64,000 bases of DNA from an uncultured Dorea sp. (GCA_910578865.1 CAJTRM010000008.1:1-64000), one strand, 5' to 3'. Positions 1 to 8,064 are shown, numbered from the stretch's first letter. Numbers and translations: made by a program. Notes: generated by a model from the letters alone, not told the origin.

Positions 1-256
1 CACAGCGGATTTCCTTTTTGACTAATTCATGATATAAAGAGAATCCCAGACAGCCCGCCTCATAACCGCAGAGAATATCACATTCTTCTTTTATCTTTTT
101 CTTTAAGTTTTCAATGAACTGCACGATATTGTCCGGGTCAGGCGTTACCTTGACATTTGCGTAAATAATGTCGTCTCCGTCAAATCTTGGCTCAATGGCG
201 CATAAAGTGTAGTTTGTGCTATGGACATCCATTCCGATTCGTAGTATTCTTTTCAT
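1..256 (-). CDS. IS110-family transposase, N-terminal part (cut by window edge)
   Basis: The first 85 residues of a DEDD-type recombinase of the IS110 family, truncated by the left window edge. The protein begins MKRILRIGMDVHSTNY and continues with a stretch ending in CGYEAGCLG. The early Asp (GMDVHS) and the Glu in YEAG match the first acidic residues of the RuvC-like DEDD domain in IS110 transposases. The ATG at 256 is preceded by AGGAGG with 8 bases of spacing, so the start is firm. The Tnp_20 domain and its catalytic Ser would lie outside the window, so I cannot tell whether the element is intact. IS110-group elements place their guide (bridge) RNA in the non-coding end upstream of this gene, here rightwards from 257. 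Confidence 0.85.
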   Translation of the reverse strand, partial: MKRILRIGMDVHSTNYTLCAIEPRFDGDDIIYANVKVTPDPDNIVQFIENLKKKIKEECDILCGYEAGCLGFSLYHELVKKEIRC

Positions 257-552
257 GTAAGTGGCCTCCTTTTGTATGCGGTAATCCCTGTTACCATTGT
301 TCTTAACAAACTCTAGTATACAGGTAAATCCACGTTGCTACAAATGTGGGGTCACTTCATATTGTCCTATCTGCCTGTTTGCTTATATCGGAAAACATAG
401 TGTTTGTCAGTTCCCTTGTGGCAATTATACACTTTATTTATTACATCGGCATTTTACCGCAGAAGTTAAGTGCCGCCAATCCAGTGCATACATATCTTCG
501 GTATTTACTTTACAAAATATGGAATTAATAATTTTCTTAAACAGCCGCACAT

Positions 553-582
553 ACATTTCGTTACACATTCACGACATTTCAG
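553..582 (+). promoter_or_regulatory. Candidate LytTR direct-repeat binding site
   Basis: Two 9-bp near-identical direct repeats, ACATTTCGT (553-561) and ACATTTCAG (574-582), have a start-to-start spacing of 21 bp. Known LytTR (AgrA-type) sites are pairs of 9-bp repeats separated by 12 bp, which is the same spacing. A related ACACATTCA lies between them. The site is just upstream of the possible -35 boxes and of the LytTR regulator gene, suggesting autoregulation. The sequence is not the classic ACAGTTNNG, so this is inferred from spacing and position. Confidence 0.4.
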
Positions 583-592
583 GACTCTGTCC

Positions 593-629
593 TTGCCCCC
601 TTGCCTCATATGTGATATTCTGCTATTCT
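593..629 (+). promoter_or_regulatory. Possible promoter of the LytTR regulator operon
   Basis: Two overlapping sigma-A-like arrangements can be drawn: TTGCCC (593) with 17 bp to TATTCT (616), and TTGCCT (601) with 17 bp to TATTCT (624). Both end shortly before the ATG at 651 and begin about 10-18 bp after the candidate LytTR repeats. This would fit activator-dependent transcription from weak -35 boxes. Confidence 0.35.
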
Positions 630-650
630 GAGAAAAATGTGGTGATAAAT

Positions 651-1364
651 ATGTTAAAGTTTGCGGTCTGTGATGACGATCCTTTCATGGCAAAAGAGAT
701 TTCTGACCATCTTTCAAAATACATGGCAGAAAAAAATATTATATCTTACGATATCAGCTGCTTTTCAGACGGGCAATCTCTTCTGGAGAGAGGCTGCAAT
801 TTTGATCTGATCTTTCTCGACATTCAGATGTCGCCGCCCGACGGAATAGAAACCGCCAGAATGTTACGGCAGCGGAAAAACCAGAGTCTGCTGGTCTTTG
901 TCACCATTTTGAAGGAATATGTGTTTGACGCTTTTGAGGTGGAAGCATATGACTATCTGATCAAACCACTGGATGCCGGCCATTTTCAAAAAACGATGGA
1001 TCGGGCGCTCAGATCCCTCAATCAACGGGCGGCAAAGAAAATCATTATCCGCCGCGGAACTTCCTGCGATGTCATCCCAATGGCCGAGATCATGTACTGC
1101 GAGGTGCAGGGACGAAAAATCTATATCCATCAAAGCAGCGGAAAAATCGTCGACTACTATGACAAGCTGGAAAATCTTGAACGCCGCGTAGACGGACGTT
1201 TTTTCAAGTGTCACAGGAGCTATCTTGTGAATCTGGACTATGTCCTTGGCTGCAGAGCCGGACAGGTCCTGCTGCCGCAGGGCAGCTACATTCCTGTTTC
1301 CAGACTGCGCGAGCGAGATCTGACACAGGCTCTTTTACACTATATGAAAGAAAGGAATCTCTGA
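651..1364 (+). CDS. LytTR-family response regulator (AgrA-like)
   Basis: 237-residue two-component regulator. Residues 1-120 form a receiver domain: the acidic pocket is in MLKFAVCDDDPFM, the phosphoacceptor Asp in DLIFLDIQM, and the conserved Lys in YDYLIKPLD. Residues about 140-235 form a LytTR DNA-binding domain, with IMYCEVQGRKIYI, FFKCHRSYLVNLDYV and the C-terminal IPVSRLRERDLTQAL. The ATG at 651 is chosen because the open frame upstream has no domain match; the ribosome binding site is weak (GGTGAT). The kinase gene starts one base after the stop, so the pair is co-transcribed. No AgrB- or AgrD-like gene is nearby, so the signal is unknown. Confidence 0.88.
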   Translation: MLKFAVCDDDPFMAKEISDHLSKYMAEKNIISYDISCFSDGQSLLERGCNFDLIFLDIQMSPPDGIETARMLRQRKNQSLLVFVTILKEYVFDAFEVEAYDYLIKPLDAGHFQKTMDRALRSLNQRAAKKIIIRRGTSCDVIPMAEIMYCEVQGRKIYIHQSSGKIVDYYDKLENLERRVDGRFFKCHRSYLVNLDYVLGCRAGQVLLPQGSYIPVSRLRERDLTQALLHYMKERNL

Positions 1365-1365
1365 G

Positions 1366-2673
1366 ATGGATGATTTCAGCTTCGCTCTTAACAGCTTCTG
1401 TCTGACAGTACAAAGCATGATGCACATTATTTTTATCCGTCGTTTTACCGGCGCCAGGAGAAGGATCTATGATTTTGCCGTATATTTTTCTCTAATCTGC
1501 ATCATTGAATACATTTCCTCCCGTTTTATCTTCGGCGGAATCTTGCCCGTCACTGCGGAACTGTTCATTTTATACAGTATCGTTCATTTTTCAGGAAAAA
1601 TAAAATCTTCGGCTGCCTGGACAGCGGCAGTCATAGCGATCTATATCTCTCAGCTCTCTTTTGGTATCCTGAACTCGGCAGAAGCAATCGTTTTCCCGCA
1701 TCTGGTCGGGAAAACGATACTGTACCCGGCGCTTATCCTGGCAACGCTGATCGCTTTTGCCATCTGTACCTTCTGCTATGCTGCCGTTCTGAACGCTCTG
1801 TCCCTAACTAAGGACAGTCACACACCATACATCGGTCTGCTGCTATTTCCGGGACTGTTTTTCTTTGCTGCCGAATTATATATCCTCCGCACCTCTTACA
1901 GTTTTCTGCCTTCTTCCTTCACCCCTGAAGACACCGCAAAACACAGTATTCTACTGATCCTGCAGACTCTGGGGCTTGGCGCATTACTGTGTACGCTATA
2001 TGTCTACCGCCATCTTTGCCGCAGTTTTCAGGCACAGGCGGCACTGCAGTCTCTGACACAGGCCGCAGAAGCACAAAAAATATACATATCAGAAGCAAGG
2101 TCACGCTATGAACAGACAAAAGCATTCCGGCACGATATTAGAAATCATCTGTCTGTACTGGACGGACTTCTGGGCGGCGGGAAGCTAGATGAATGCAGGG
2201 CTTATTTAAAAAGGCTGGAAGCTGCCTCTTCCGCTCTGTCCTTTTCCTGTCAGAGTGGAAATCCGGTAGTGGATATTTTATTGAGCGAAAAACTGGGACT
2301 GGCCAGGGCAAACGAAATCACCGCCGAAGTTTCCCTGATTCTGCCTGACATATGCAGCGTTGATGAGCTTGACCTGTGCATCATCTTTGCAAATGCTCTG
2401 GATAATGCCATCACTGCCTGCCGGGAATGCGAAAAAAACAGGTTTATCCGCATCACCGGAGAAAAGCAGGGAGATTTCTATATGCTGGAGTTCCGCAATA
2501 CCTGTTCACAGACCCCTCTGCCGCCTATGGGCACCGGACTCTCCAACATCAAAGCGACGGCAGAAAAATACCACGGCGCAATACTGACAGAAAAGACCGA
2601 TCAGTATTTCTGCCTGAATGTACTTCTGAACATTTCATTACAGACAGACAGCTATTCAGGACAAAACGATTGA
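1366..2673 (+). CDS. GHKL sensor histidine kinase (AgrC-like)
   Basis: 435-residue membrane kinase. Residues 1-220 contain about six hydrophobic segments, as in AgrC/VirS-type sensors. A short helical linker follows, then the phosphoacceptor motif KAFRHDIRNHLSVLDGLL, the N box in FANALDNAITACREC, and the G box in GTGLSNIKATAEKYHG. It should phosphorylate the regulator encoded just upstream. The gene starts directly after that regulator's stop. The ligand is not predictable; a peptide is common for this family but no peptide gene is visible nearby. The order regulator-then-kinase is typical of many LytTR pairs in Clostridia. Confidence 0.88.
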   Translation: MDDFSFALNSFCLTVQSMMHIIFIRRFTGARRRIYDFAVYFSLICIIEYISSRFIFGGILPVTAELFILYSIVHFSGKIKSSAAWTAAVIAIYISQLSFGILNSAEAIVFPHLVGKTILYPALILATLIAFAICTFCYAAVLNALSLTKDSHTPYIGLLLFPGLFFFAAELYILRTSYSFLPSSFTPEDTAKHSILLILQTLGLGALLCTLYVYRHLCRSFQAQAALQSLTQAAEAQKIYISEARSRYEQTKAFRHDIRNHLSVLDGLLGGGKLDECRAYLKRLEAASSALSFSCQSGNPVVDILLSEKLGLARANEITAEVSLILPDICSVDELDLCIIFANALDNAITACRECEKNRFIRITGEKQGDFYMLEFRNTCSQTPLPPMGTGLSNIKATAEKYHGAILTEKTDQYFCLNVLLNISLQTDSYSGQND

Positions 2674-2720
2674 TTTTTGAGCGAAAGCTTTCTATCCTCT
2701 TTATACAAGGAGGTGATTTC

Positions 2721-3041
2721 ATGAGTATTCAAGGTATTAATCCAAACCACACGCCGGGCAGTTTAGATGCACAGCAAAATTCCGGGATCGATTCAAAAAT
2801 ACGCTCCTTAGAGCAGAAACTTAATAAGCTGAATATGGAAAAGGAAAAAGCAATCCAACAGAAAAATGAGGAGTTAAAAAGAAAGTTAGAAAAACAGATT
2901 CAGGAAATCGAAGAGCAGATCCAGCAGCTAAAGCAAAAGAAAAAAGGAAAAACAGAAGAAAGTGCGCTGGATGCGGCCGAACAGCATGGATCCGGCCCGA
3001 ACCCGCCTGACACCGAAAAATATGTAGACACTTATGCGTAA
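2721..3041 (+). CDS. Small coiled-coil protein, FlxA-like
   Basis: 106-residue hydrophilic protein with an excellent ribosome binding site (AAGGAGGTGAT, 6 bp before ATG). Residues about 22-75 are a continuous charged coiled coil (IRSLEQKLNKLNMEKEKAI and KRKLEKQIQEIEEQI), rich in Lys, Glu and Gln. The N-terminus (MSIQGINPNH) and acidic, proline-containing tail are likely disordered. The layout resembles the FlxA-like family, but that is a weak match because any short coiled coil would look similar. It lies 47 bp after the sensor kinase and before a terminator, so it is probably co-transcribed with the LytTR pair. Function unknown. Confidence 0.6.
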   Translation: MSIQGINPNHTPGSLDAQQNSGIDSKIRSLEQKLNKLNMEKEKAIQQKNEELKRKLEKQIQEIEEQIQQLKQKKKGKTEESALDAAEQHGSGPNPPDTEKYVDTYA

Positions 3042-3081
3042 TGCCGTCCTTTCTCAACAGACAAAAAAGACGTTCTAAAAA

Positions 3082-3125
3082 CCGCAGGCTTCTGAGTCAA
3101 GAGACTCGGAGGCCTGCGGCTTTTG
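3082..3125. terminator. Bidirectional intrinsic terminator
   Basis: CCGCAGGC-T-TCTGAGTC, loop AAGA, GACTCGGA-G-GCCTGCGG forms a long stem followed by CTTTTGT on the plus strand; on the minus strand the stem is followed by TTTTTAG. It lies between the convergent coiled-coil gene and prfA and can serve both. Confidence 0.85.
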
Positions 3126-3146
3126 TAATATGCGCCCGCTATTTAT

Positions 3147-4217
3147 CTATTCGTTCATATTTGCCAGCTTCGCCGCCTGGTCGGCTGCGATACAGGCATC
3201 TATGATCTCCTGGATATCTCCATTGATAATCTTATCCAGCTTATATAATGTCAGACTGATCCGGTGATCCGTCACACGGCCCTGCGGGAAATTGTAAGTA
3301 CGGATCTTCTCAGAACGGTCTCCGGTTCCAATCTGGCTCTTTCTTGCCTCAGACTCTGCATCATGCCTCTTCTGGCATTCCAGGTCATACAATTTTGCAC
3401 GCAACAGTGCAAATGCCTTCTCCTTATTCTGAAGCTGGGATTTCTCCGTCTGGCTGTAGATTACGATCCCTGTCGGATAATGGGTCAGGCGCACCGCCGA
3501 ATCTGTAGTGTTGACACACTGTCCGCCGTTTCCTGACGCACGCATAACATCAATCCGGATATCTTTTTCATCAATCTGGATATCTACATCCTCTGCCTCG
3601 GGCATTACTGCTACAGTAATCGTCGATGTGTGGATACGGCCTCCCGACTCGGTCTCCGGCACACGCTGTACACGATGCACGCCGGATTCGTATTTCATCA
3701 CAGAATAGGCGCCGTTTCCAGTGATCATAAAGGTAACATTTTTCATACCTCCGATCCCGATTTCCTCACATTCCACCAGTTCCACCTTCCAGCGCCGACT
3801 CTCCGCATAATGAAGGTACATACGGTAAATCTCTGCCGCAAACAAGGCCGCCTCATCTCCGCCTGCTCCTGCACGGATCTCAACGATAACATTCTTATCA
3901 TCGTTCGGATCCTTAGGAAGCAGAAGAATCTTAAGCTCCCGTTCTAACTCCTCCACACGCTTCTTGGACTCATTCAGTTCTTCCTTGGCAAGCTCTTTCA
4001 TCTCCTCGTCCGACTCTTCCTCCAGCATCTCAAGGCTGTCTGCGATTGCCTTCTTACATGATTTATACTCTCTGAAAGCCTCCACGATAGGAGTCAGGTC
4101 ATTCTGCTCCTTCATCAGCTTACGAAAACGCTTCTGATCATTGGCCACATCCGGCTCCTGAAGTTCACTTAATATTTCTTCAAACCGAATGAGCAAATCC
4201 TCTAACTTGTCAAACAT
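3147..4217 (-). CDS. prfA: Peptide chain release factor 1
   Basis: 356-residue class I release factor, which recognises UAA and UAG and triggers peptidyl-tRNA hydrolysis. The codon-recognition P-x-T motif is seen as PET in RVQRVPETESGGRIH, and the catalytic GGQ loop in RASGNGGQCVNTTDSAVRL. The residue after GGQ is Cys where many RF1 proteins have His. The start MFDKLEDLL at 4217 has AGGAGG 7 bases upstream; the longer open frame has no family match. The upstream gene is prmC, whose product methylates the Gln of this GGQ motif, 26 bp away. Together they belong to the rho-rpmE-DUF1385-prmC-prfA cluster. Confidence 0.96.
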   Translation of the reverse strand: MFDKLEDLLIRFEEILSELQEPDVANDQKRFRKLMKEQNDLTPIVEAFREYKSCKKAIADSLEMLEEESDEEMKELAKEELNESKKRVEELERELKILLLPKDPNDDKNVIVEIRAGAGGDEAALFAAEIYRMYLHYAESRRWKVELVECEEIGIGGMKNVTFMITGNGAYSVMKYESGVHRVQRVPETESGGRIHTSTITVAVMPEAEDVDIQIDEKDIRIDVMRASGNGGQCVNTTDSAVRLTHYPTGIVIYSQTEKSQLQNKEKAFALLRAKLYDLECQKRHDAESEARKSQIGTGDRSEKIRTYNFPQGRVTDHRISLTLYKLDKIINGDIQEIIDACIAADQAAKLANMNE

Positions 4218-4243
4218 AATCTTTCCTCCTGATTCTCTTGCGG

Positions 4244-5113
4244 CTACCCTACATTGTACCTTGCACACACCACACGGTCAAGTCCTGCCAGATCCTTTTT
4301 TACAGAGATACTGCCGTACCCGGCCGCCCGGAACAGTTCCGCAACTGCAGCCGCCTGGTCGCATCCGATTTCAAACAACACCCATCCTCCCTCTCTGAGA
4401 CAGGAACCCCCTTCTTTTATAATCCTCCGGTAAAAAAATAAGCCATCCTCCCTGCCGTCCAGCGCAATATACGGATCATGGAGCCTTACCTCATCCTGAA
4501 GCTCCCGGATCACAGCAGTCCGTATATAGGGTGGATTTGACACGATCATATCATACATACCCGGCACACATGCGAACAGATCGCTTTTTACAAACTCTGC
4601 TTCTGCCTGAAGCCGGGCTGCATTCTCCCTCGCGACAGCAAGCGCCTCTTCCGAGATATCTGCCCCTGTGCCGGAAAGACCGGATATGCCGCCTCTTTCC
4701 GCCGCATGCTTCAGCAGACTTAAAAGAACGCATCCGCTGCCCGTACACATATCAAGAACCTTCATCCCTGACTGCACCCTTTTCGCCGCCTCTTCTACCA
4801 GGATCTCCGTATCCTGCCGGGGGATCAGTACATGCCGGTTCACCAGAAACGAATAGCCCATAAATTCCTGCTCCCCTGTAATATGCTGGAGGGGGATTCT
4901 TTCACTGCGGCGCCGGATACCTTCCAGATAGAGTTCTGCCTGCACAGGCTCTGCCTCCCGGTCAGGCTCTCCGTAATAAGCCGCCCTGGTGATCCCGGCT
5001 GCATATTCAAGGAGCCTCCACGCATCCAGCTGATACTCCTCTATCCCGCTTTCCTTAAGAATCTCCTGTCCCCTGCAGTACAGCTCCCGCAGTGTCAAAG
5101 TTTTCTGCTTCAT
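4244..5113 (-). CDS. prmC: Release factor glutamine N5-methyltransferase
   Basis: 289-residue SAM-dependent methyltransferase that modifies the GGQ glutamine of release factors. An N-terminal helical domain (residues 1-80) is followed by a Rossmann fold with VLDMCTGSGCVLLSLL (SAM motif I) and the signature VSNPPYIRT that holds the substrate glutamine amide. The ATG at 5113 has GGAGAG at good spacing; an alternative TTG at 5128 also has a GGAGG upstream, so the N-terminus is open by five residues. The gene overlaps the 3' end of the upstream DUF1385 gene by about 59 bp, suggesting translational coupling. Confidence 0.94.
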   Translation of the reverse strand: MKQKTLTLRELYCRGQEILKESGIEEYQLDAWRLLEYAAGITRAAYYGEPDREAEPVQAELYLEGIRRRSERIPLQHITGEQEFMGYSFLVNRHVLIPRQDTEILVEEAAKRVQSGMKVLDMCTGSGCVLLSLLKHAAERGGISGLSGTGADISEEALAVARENAARLQAEAEFVKSDLFACVPGMYDMIVSNPPYIRTAVIRELQDEVRLHDPYIALDGREDGLFFYRRIIKEGGSCLREGGWVLFEIGCDQAAAVAELFRAAGYGSISVKKDLAGLDRVVCARYNVG

Positions 5114-6014
5114 ACGCTCTCCAATCAAACACAGCCTCCACAGCCTGAATTGCCACCTCTATCATATCGTCGTCCGGCTCCTTCGTCGTCAGCTTCTGGA
5201 TCGCCAGCCCCGGCGCGCTGATCAGATTGATCAGAAAATTGTCACTTCGTCCCGCCAGCTTCAGCACCTCATAGGAAATGCCCGCAATCACCGGAAGCAG
5301 CAGAATCCTGACCACAATCCGCATTACCGCAGAATCCACCCGGATCAACAGAAGCAGCAGGATACTGATAAAAAGGACCAGAAATAAAAAGCTCGTTCCG
5401 CAGCGCTTATGCTGCCTGGAGCTGACTCTGACATTTTCCACTGTAAGAGGCAGGCCATGTTCAATGCAGTTGATACATTTATGCTCTGCTCCGTGGTACA
5501 TGAATGTGCGCTGAATATCCTTCATCCGGGAGATCAAAAGCACATATCCCACAAAAATCCCGATCCGCACAAAGCCTTCGATCACGGTGCGGACAGTGTA
5601 GGATGATACTTTACTCTTTAAGAAATCTGTCAGCAGATAGGGGAGCACCATAAATATGGCTAAAGCCGCCACTACGGAAAATGCCACTGCACCGCCCATC
5701 AGCCACTTTTCCTGCTTTTCTTTCTTTAATGCTTCCGCCTCCGTCAGCTCCTTTGCCTCTTCTTCCTCGTCCTCATAAAAGCTGGCCGAATAAGTCAGTG
5801 TCCGGATCCCCAGCACCATAGAATCTATAAAATTAAATACGCCTCTGACAAAGGGAATCTCTGTAAGCTTTTTCCACTTTACGATACTGCGGTATTCTTC
5901 TTTCTTAACAAAAATCTCTCCGTCCGGCTTTCTGACAGCCACTGCATATTCGGCGCCATGCTTCATCATGATGCCTTCCAGTACGGCCTGGCCGCCGATA
6001 TTTGATGATTTCAT
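5055..6014 (-). CDS. DUF1385 family membrane protein
   Basis: 319-residue protein of the DUF1385 family. The family start IGGQAVLEGIMMKHG is intact, followed by a metal-dependent-looking cytoplasmic segment (MYHGAEHKCINCIEHG) and about four to five hydrophobic segments (near residues 110-135, 145-170, 205-240). The biochemical function is not established to my knowledge. An acidic patch (YEDEEEEAKELTEAEA) precedes the first membrane segment. The ATG at 6014 has AAAGG upstream. The gene is conserved between rpmE and prmC in many Clostridia; here it is preceded by a repeat array, so its leader is unusual. Confidence 0.85.
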   Translation of the reverse strand: MKSSNIGGQAVLEGIMMKHGAEYAVAVRKPDGEIFVKKEEYRSIVKWKKLTEIPFVRGVFNFIDSMVLGIRTLTYSASFYEDEEEEAKELTEAEALKKEKQEKWLMGGAVAFSVVAALAIFMVLPYLLTDFLKSKVSSYTVRTVIEGFVRIGIFVGYVLLISRMKDIQRTFMYHGAEHKCINCIEHGLPLTVENVRVSSRQHKRCGTSFLFLVLFISILLLLLIRVDSAVMRIVVRILLLPVIAGISYEVLKLAGRSDNFLINLISAPGLAIQKLTTKEPDDDMIEVAIQAVEAVFDWRAYEAENFDTAGAVLQGTGDS

Positions 6015-6044
6015 AATTATAGCCTTTCTTTGCTGTCCGACAAT

Positions 6045-6280
6045 GGACTTTCGTCTACTGCACATCTCTCAGCTTCGCTGTTCGATGATGGACATTCGTC
6101 TACTGCACATCTCTCAGCTTCGCTGTTCGATGATGGACTTTCGTCTACTGCACATCTCTCAGCTTCGCTGTTCGATGATGGACATTCGTCTACCGCACAT
6201 CTCTCAGCTTCGCTGTTCGATGATGGACATTCGTCTACTGCACATCTCTCAGCTTCGCTGTTCGATGATGGACATTCGTC
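6045..6280. repeat. 45-bp tandem repeat array (five full units plus partial)
   Basis: Five head-to-tail 45-bp units begin at 6045, 6090, 6135, 6180 and 6225, with an 11-bp start of a sixth at 6270. Units differ at only one or two bases (units 1 and 3 read GGACTTTCG, units 2, 4 and 5 GGACATTCG; unit 4 has CCGC for CTGC). Each contains CAGCTTCGCTG, which on the minus strand reads CAGCGAAGCTG and includes GCGAAGC, a sequence known as an unusually stable DNA mini-hairpin. Because 45 is a multiple of three, frames remain open on both strands, but I see no gene. The array lies in the leader of the DUF1385-prmC-prfA genes. Confidence 0.92.
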
Positions 6281-6347
6281 GAATGTCCATCCCGGGAGGT
6301 CAGGAAGGAATTTCATGCAAGCATGAATTCCTTCCTGCTCTCCCGGG
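6268..6347. repeat. Two adjacent long palindromes closing the repeat array
   Basis: The last partial repeat unit ends in a perfect palindrome at 6268-6290 (11-bp arms around one base). It is followed at once by a near-perfect 28-bp-arm hairpin at 6291-6347: CCCGGGAG..CAGGAAGGAATTTCATGC, loop AA, then the complement. The tip TTCATGCAAGCATGAA recurs in the palindrome near 38.98 kb. Weak outer arms GACAATG (6039-6045) and CATTGTC (6358-6364) bracket the whole structure. There is no T run after the hairpin on either strand, so it is not a normal terminator. Confidence 0.85.
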
Positions 6348-6365
6348 GCGCTCGACTCATTGTCA

Positions 6366-6402
6366 ACACAAAACGGGTTGAGATTCTTCAAACCTCAACC
6401 CG
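6366..6402 (-). terminator. Intrinsic terminator of rpmE
   Basis: On the minus strand CGGGTTGAG, 11-base loop, CTCAACCCG is followed by TTTTGTGTT. It lies 13 bp after the rpmE stop. It should end the rho-rpmE transcript, so DUF1385-prmC-prfA need read-through or their own promoter within the repeat region. Confidence 0.85.
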
Positions 6403-6414
6403 ATACTTGTAAAC

Positions 6415-6618
6415 TTATTTGTTCATTCCGTATTTCTTGTTAAACTTATCTACACGTCCGCGAGCCTGAGCTGCTTTCTGCTGTCCTGTATAGAACGGAT
6501 GGCATTTTGAACAAATTTCTACGTGGATGTCTTCGCTTGTAGAACCTGTTACGAATGTGTTCCCACAGTTACATGTTACTGTTGCCTGATGGTATGCTGG
6601 ATGTATTCCTTCTTTCAT
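6415..6618 (-). CDS. rpmE: Ribosomal protein bL31
   Basis: 67-residue large-subunit ribosomal protein. It is the zinc-binding (C+) form: CNCG near residues 16-18 and CSKCHPFYTG near 37-40 supply four cysteines. The ATG at 6618 has GAGGTG eight bases upstream; a GTG three codons earlier is less likely. It lies 96 bp after rho, the usual clostridial arrangement, and is followed by a clear terminator. Confidence 0.96.
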   Translation of the reverse strand: MKEGIHPAYHQATVTCNCGNTFVTGSTSEDIHVEICSKCHPFYTGQQKAAQARGRVDKFNKKYGMNK

Positions 6619-6714
6619 GATTTTCACCTCTTCTTTATTTTACTTACGCGATTGACGCGATTATAGTTCGTCTCTAAACAGCTTTTTAATTATAGCACAA
6701 AACATGAATCTTGT

Positions 6715-8064
6715 CTATATTAATTTTGTCTTTTTTACTAATTGCATAAGTTCTTCGTTGTTGCGTGTCCTGGTAAACATATTGAGGATGTTGTCTACCG
6801 CTTCCTCGGCGCGCATACCGTTCAGCGCACGGCGCATAGTATCCACGGACTCCTGCTCCTGCGGTGTCAGCAGCAGATCCTCTCTTCTTGTTCCGGATTT
6901 CGCAATATCCACAGCAGGGAACATTCTCTTTTCTGAGAGTTTGCGATCCAGTACAAGCTCCATATTACCTGTACCTTTGAACTCCTCGTAGATCACGTCA
7001 TCCATCTTGCTTCCCGTTTCCACCAGCGCACTTGCAAGGATCGTAAGGCTCCCGCCCCCGCGCATGTTCCTGGCAGCTCCGAAGAAGCGCTTAGGCATAT
7101 GGAGGGCCGCCGGATCAAGGCCGCCGGATAAGGTCCTTCCCGACGGCGGGACCGTAAGGTTATATGCCCTTGCAAGCCTTGTAATGCTGTCAAGGATGAT
7201 CATAACGTCCTTCTTATGCTCCACCAGTCGTTTTGCACGCTCAATCACCATCTCGGAGACCCTTTTATGATGTTCCGGGAGTTCGTCAAAGGTAGAATAG
7301 ATGACTTCCACATTTTCCCCTTCAATCGTCTCTTTAATGTCTGTGACCTCCTCCGGACGTTCGTCAATCAACAGGATCAGCAGATGGATCTCCGGATTGT
7401 TCTGCCTCACAGACAGTGCAATCTGCTTTAAAAGAGTCGTCTTACCCGCTTTCGGCGGCGACACGATCATGCCTCTCTGCCCCTTTCCGATGGGAGACAA
7501 AAGATCCAGGATCCTCATGGCCGTGCTTGTCTTCCCGCATTCCATCCTCAGCCGTTCATCCGGGAAAATAGGAGTCATATCTTCAAAATTTTTCCGGCGC
7601 ATTGCAGTCATAGGATCAATCCCATTGATCTTTGTCAGATATAACAGAGCGCTGAATTTCTCCTGCTGCGTCTTAATCCTTGTATGGCCTTCCAGGATAT
7701 CCCCCGTTTTCAGATTAAACTTCCGGATCTGAGACGGAGATACATACACATCGTTCTCCCCGGGCAGATAATTAGCGCTTCTGATAAACCCATATCCGTC
7801 CGGCAATACCTCCAGTATACCATGTGCAATGACTCCGCTGTCCAGCTTATCAATATCGTGAAGCTCTTTATCTCCTGTATTTGCGGACATCTCTTTCACT
7901 GCTTCTTTATTTGCCCGCCTTTCTTTTTCATCTTCCTGTAACATTAACTCCACTATTTCCGCTTTCTTCGCCGTGGAGATACCTTTCATCCCCCTGGCCT
8001 TGGCAAGATCTTTCAGCGTAGCTAACGGCAGAGATTCATACTTTTCTCTCATCATATTTTCCAC
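6715..8064 (-). CDS. rho: Transcription termination factor Rho
   Basis: 449-residue hexameric RNA helicase. Residues 1-50 form the Rho N-terminal helical domain (LATLKDLAKARGMKGI). An OB-fold RNA-binding domain follows (GYGFIRSANYLPGENDVYV), then the RecA-like ATPase with Walker A SPPKAGKTTLLKQIA, Walker B HLLILLIDERPEE and the Q-loop region near residue 330. The GTG at 8064 has AAAGGA eight bases upstream; ATG codons at 8055 and 8052 are alternatives. Length is close to E. coli Rho with a charged insert after the N-terminal domain. A good promoter is visible at 8132-8160. Confidence 0.97.
   Translation of the reverse strand: MENMMREKYESLPLATLKDLAKARGMKGISTAKKAEIVELMLQEDEKERRANKEAVKEMSANTGDKELHDIDKLDSGVIAHGILEVLPDGYGFIRSANYLPGENDVYVSPSQIRKFNLKTGDILEGHTRIKTQQEKFSALLYLTKINGIDPMTAMRRKNFEDMTPIFPDERLRMECGKTSTAMRILDLLSPIGKGQRGMIVSPPKAGKTTLLKQIALSVRQNNPEIHLLILLIDERPEEVTDIKETIEGENVEVIYSTFDELPEHHKRVSEMVIERAKRLVEHKKDVMIILDSITRLARAYNLTVPPSGRTLSGGLDPAALHMPKRFFGAARNMRGGGSLTILASALVETGSKMDDVIYEEFKGTGNMELVLDRKLSEKRMFPAVDIAKSGTRREDLLLTPQEQESVDTMRRALNGMRAEEAVDNILNMFTRTRNNEELMQLVKKTKLI

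Larger units (their letters stand above)
257..650. other. Non-coding stretch: possible IS110 end and LytTR-gene leader
   Basis: 394 bp with no convincing gene. The part next to 256 should be the left end of the IS110 element. It contains a small dyad at 280-295 (GGTAA, 6-base loop, TTACC) just upstream of the transposase ribosome binding site. A bridge RNA, if present, would be read on the minus strand from this side. The boundary of the element cannot be placed because IS110 elements lack terminal inverted repeats. The right-hand part carries the presumed control region of the regulator gene starting at 651. Short open frames in this stretch lack ribosome binding sites. Confidence 0.5.

Noticed and set aside
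346..528. Small hydrophobic open frame upstream of the LytTR gene
   Set aside because: No ribosome binding site, overlaps the presumed IS110 end and has no recognisable family.
651..3041. agr-type quorum-sensing locus
   Set aside because: The LytTR regulator and GHKL kinase fit, but there is no AgrB protease or AgrD peptide; the small protein downstream is a coiled coil, not a signal precursor.
6045..6280. CRISPR array
   Set aside because: The 45-bp units abut without variable spacers, and no cas genes are in the window.
6017..6391. Open frames on both strands through the 45-bp repeats (15-residue repeat protein)
   Set aside because: Frames are open only because 45 is a multiple of three; they run through a terminator and palindromes, and no ribosome binding site is present.
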